DNA from: Meghimatium bilineatum | Lineage: Eukaryota > Mollusca > Gastropoda > Stylommatophora > Philomycidae | DNA length: 64,000 nucleotides | NCBI GenBank assembly: GCA_034231615.1 | Contig: CM067318.1 | Location: 39,904,769-39,968,768 of the forward strand | Direction of reading: 5' to 3' | Shown here: in pieces, positions 61,311-64,000 of the stretch | Layout of the letters: the number at the start of each line of letters is the position of its first letter | Numbering within the stretch: the stretch's first letter is position 1 | The notes under the pieces: generated by a model | Databases searched by the model: none | What the model was told of the DNA's origin: nothing | The model's input: only the letters and a program-made list of their open reading frames with translations | Made by a program: the position numbers and the translations under genes

Positions 61311-61475
61311 CAGTGGAATCCCATTACAAATTGGTCCAGACCGACAAAATATGTATGTAAAACACAGAGTTTTGCTATATGCAGTATAAACAATAAGTAT
61401 AACTGGGGATTTAAAAAAGTTTTGTTATAAAGGGAAATTTGTTATAAAAGTATGCGCTATAGAGGGATTCCACTG
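61311..61475. mobile_element. pogo/Tigger-type MITE, copy 2
   Basis: 165 bp flanked by TA, perfect 12-bp inverted ends CAGTGGAATCCC / GGGATTCCACTG, internal homology to 10359-10535. The CAGTGGAAyC terminus and TA target fit Tc1/mariner-pogo elements. Confidence 0.85.
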
Positions 61476-61994
61476 TACAAATGGGTAAAATTATCTTCAA
61501 AAACGCAATATTTTGACTTCAAATAACCACCCAATGGCATTAATCCTTATACGTTGATGTGATAAATAGGTTTGTCATCGATGTAAACAGCATCCTCATA
61601 GGCTATGCTGAAGTCTGATAAGTCAGGCCAAAAGGCGCAAATATTGTAGATAATCTGTAAACCATGACAATGCATTCCATTCTCTGGACTACAATCTGTA
61701 ATCTGCTGGAGTTTGAGAATGACCCAAAGAAGAGTGAACCTGCACGATGTTGAAATTGTGTGGTCACATACTACCTTTTAGCTGCAGTGAAATTCATGTG
61801 CATTTTTTTATAAAGGAACATAACAGACTCTGAAGCCACATCTCAAGATTGACAACACAGCCATGTGTACATGTGGTCAGCTAACTCAAGCCTTCAGTGC
61901 ACATGCGATCAGGGAGCTCCATAATTTCCAGCCCTGCATATTGTCAACCAGTTCTTTTCTACATGTTCTTATAATCCATGAGGCTAAACTACCC

Positions 61995-62330
61995 AATATC
62001 TGGTGGTTTTTTTTTCTATCTTTTCTTGTCCTCTCATTTTCTCCTTATCTTTTCTTGTCCTCTCATTTTCTCCTTACTTTTATCTGTTGATGTCTTGTGC
62101 CCCAATCCTCACTGTTTACCTTTACCTGTTGATGTAATGTGTTCCAATCTTCACTTTTTACCTTTCTTTTACCTGTTTACCTGTCGATGTAATGTGCTCC
62201 TATCCTCACTGTTTACCTTACTTTTACCTGTTGATGTAATGTGCTCCAATCCTCACTGTTTACCTTACTTTTACCTGTTGATGTAATGTGCTCCTATACT
62301 GTTTATATGTTGATGTGCTCCAAGCCTCAT
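61995..62330. repeat. ~47-bp minisatellite, about 5 copies, plus a 31-bp duplication
   Basis: TTTTCTTGTCCTCTCATTTT occurs twice (62022-62075), then units of TTTTACCTGTTGATGTAATG, TGCTCCAATCCTCACTGTTT. Confidence 0.88.
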
Positions 62331-62434
62331 TATCTTATAAATGAATGATGATATATCTGTATACAATGAAATATAAAGATGCCTACCGTTCTGTGGAAGT
62401 GGTCAAAACACTGAATGTATTAGTTAGCAACAGT

Positions 62435-62580
62435 AAAGTTGGATGTGTTGGGACATTGCGCAAATAAAATGGCGATACAGCACATATTCGTTCTATAGAC
62501 TACATCCTGCTTGAAATATTGTAGGACCATTGTCCTGCTAGAAGTTAGATCATCCGGTGGGAGTTTAAGGATAGGACAGT
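62435..62580 (+). mobile_element. SINE family B copy
   Basis: GTTGGATGTGTTGGGACATT, AAATGGCGATACAGCACATA, GTAGGACCATTGTCCTGCTA, GGTGGGAGTTTAAGGATAGG. Confidence 0.82.
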
Positions 62581-63129
62581 AAACATGATAGCTATACCAC
62601 AAAAAATAAATTCATTGGTTGTTGTGCTCATGTAATGAAGATTGACATCTTCACTTGTATATTAAACACACTACCGGTAGTTATCGGTAAACTGCCATTT
62701 AATTACACCTGTATGTGCTGGACATACAAGACAATACACCTGTATGTGATGGAAATATAAGAATCAATACACAATGAGATTCCAATAGAAATGTACAGAA
62801 TATTCACGACAAACATTAACAGAATCTAATGTCATGGTTCGCTTACTTTATCAAAAATCTTTACAAATAAATCTGTAAAATGCAATTTAATAATATCATG
62901 CATGTTCAGCTCAGTGGCAGATACGTGGACACTGAAAACACAACCTAGAAGTTAGACATGCATGTATATCCCAGTTTTGGAATCAGCAGGTATATATAAC
63001 CAGAAATACATCTAACATTTGAGGCATCCAATCGTGTGATCCCAAGTATAATTCCCCTCCCCTTTCAAAACTAGAAACGGATCATTTTTAAGTCAATTTC
63101 TGGTTTCTAGAAATCATTTATATTTGGTA

Positions 63130-63285
63130 TTTACCGCCGAAGTCAGATGCGTCTGGCCAAGGCATGAATAAAACAGCGGCACAACACCTTTTAAGTTCTC
63201 TGGAATACATCCTGCTGAAAATCTAAGTAGAACTATTATCCTTTCAAGAGAGATCCAGTGGGATTTTGAGAACGAAAAATTAAAA
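63130..63285 (+). mobile_element. SINE family B copy
   Basis: CCGAAGTCAGATGCGTCTGG, ACAGCGGCACAACACCTTTT, ATACATCCTGCTGAAAATCT, GATCCAGTGGGATTTTGAGA. Confidence 0.82.
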
Positions 63286-63499
63286 TGATATTTGACATCT
63301 ATATATCATTTTTTTTAGAGTTAAAGCAATTTTTTTTTAAAGAAAAAATGTGATATTTTGAATTTTTTTTTAAAGCATACAGGCACTCATGACATAAATC
63401 AGCTTTGTATGATTTCCAGATTTGTATGATTTCTTTATCATTTCCAGAATTTGCCATCAATAGGGATTTCGTTGGGGGGTATTTACCCACTGATTTGGC

Positions 63500-63965
63500 A
63501 AAGGGGTGGAAGGGAAGGATGATTTGGAACATCCCTCACAGGCATGGAGACCATCAACTCTTGCTTTACTTAAATTTGAAGCTGATAGTATTAGCCAAAC
63601 AGATTGTCAAAAACAACAACGGGGAAATCTGGCTGGGCTGATTGGTCAAAATGTATTTAGTGAAAAGATACGGCTAAAGGATAATGACAACAAAAACAAA
63701 CTCTGCTGGAGAAACCAATCCCTTATCTTTCGGTTTCGAACAGGACATACAAGGAATATAGCCATTTAAACCATATCAAACCCCAGCAACTACCAACTTG
63801 TAGATACTGCTCTCATCCCAATGAAACAGTGGAACACCTCCTTATTGACTGCCTTTACCATTCAACTGCCAGGGGAAAAACTCTTAGACACATTTAAGTC
63901 ACTAACTTACTGTATGGACTACTAAGTCAACTTCAGAAGACCTGCACTTTTTAAAGAATGGCATT
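63500..63965 (+). mobile_element. Jockey-like C-terminal fragment, copy 2
   Basis: NKLCWRNQSLIFRFRTGHTR then CRYCSHPNETVEHLL and DCLYHSTARGKTLRH: the C-x-x-C-x-x-x-x-E-x-x-E-H-x-x-x-x-C zinc knuckle at the C-terminus of Jockey-type LINEs. Homologue of 36125-36640. Confidence 0.85.
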
Positions 63966-64000
63966 GTGCTGACAAGAGTAGAATTACTCAGCATTTGGAT

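Overview
The window is animal nuclear DNA. It is AT-rich and intron-rich, with consensus GT-AG splice sites, two SINE-like repeat families, many 5'-truncated non-LTR retrotransposons, a Penelope-like fragment, piggyBac-, pogo- and Helitron-type DNA elements, and about twenty minisatellites. There is no operon-like coding density. The repeat types and the one gene suggest a marine or other aquatic invertebrate, perhaps a lophotrochozoan, but the species cannot be fixed from sequence alone.

The only host gene recognised runs on the + strand. Fifteen short exons between 3764 and 49158 join with matching phases into 662 stop-free codons. They read, in order, as the end of the exchanger domain and linker of an SLC9C (sperm-specific, sNHE-type) Na+/H+ exchanger (exons 1-3), a four-helix voltage-sensor domain with an arginine-bearing S4 (exons 4-5), a conserved linker with a KTRQA-type segment (exons 6-8), a cyclic-nucleotide-binding domain (exons 9-11) and a C-terminal tail (exons 12-15). 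The 5' half of the gene lies upstream of the window. The end of the gene is not certain; one weak candidate exon is at 59440-59494.

The introns are built largely of repeats. 1-3760: SINE pieces and retrotransposon tails. 5180-13190: a putative piggyBac-type element, an RNase H fragment, a 1.4 kb inverted repeat and a pogo-type MITE. 13250-23570: an endonuclease-domain fragment, retrotransposon tails, a Penelope-like GIY-YIG fragment, and a 42-bp array split by a retrotransposon. 25850-35730: minisatellites, a reverse-transcriptase fragment, a complete piggyBac-type insertion and a Jockey/I-like RT plus RNase H region. 36000-49100: a Helitron inserted in a 33-bp array, nested palindromes and a second long reverse-transcriptase relic. 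49160-64000: minisatellites, SINEs and retrotransposon debris with no confident exon.

The most unusual feature is that several tandem arrays sit on, or within about 120 bp of, the splice junctions of this gene. The donor of exon 10 is present three times, the donor of exon 12 five times and the acceptor of exon 13 three times. Use of the extra donors, or of the nearer extra acceptor, would bring in stops or shift the frame.
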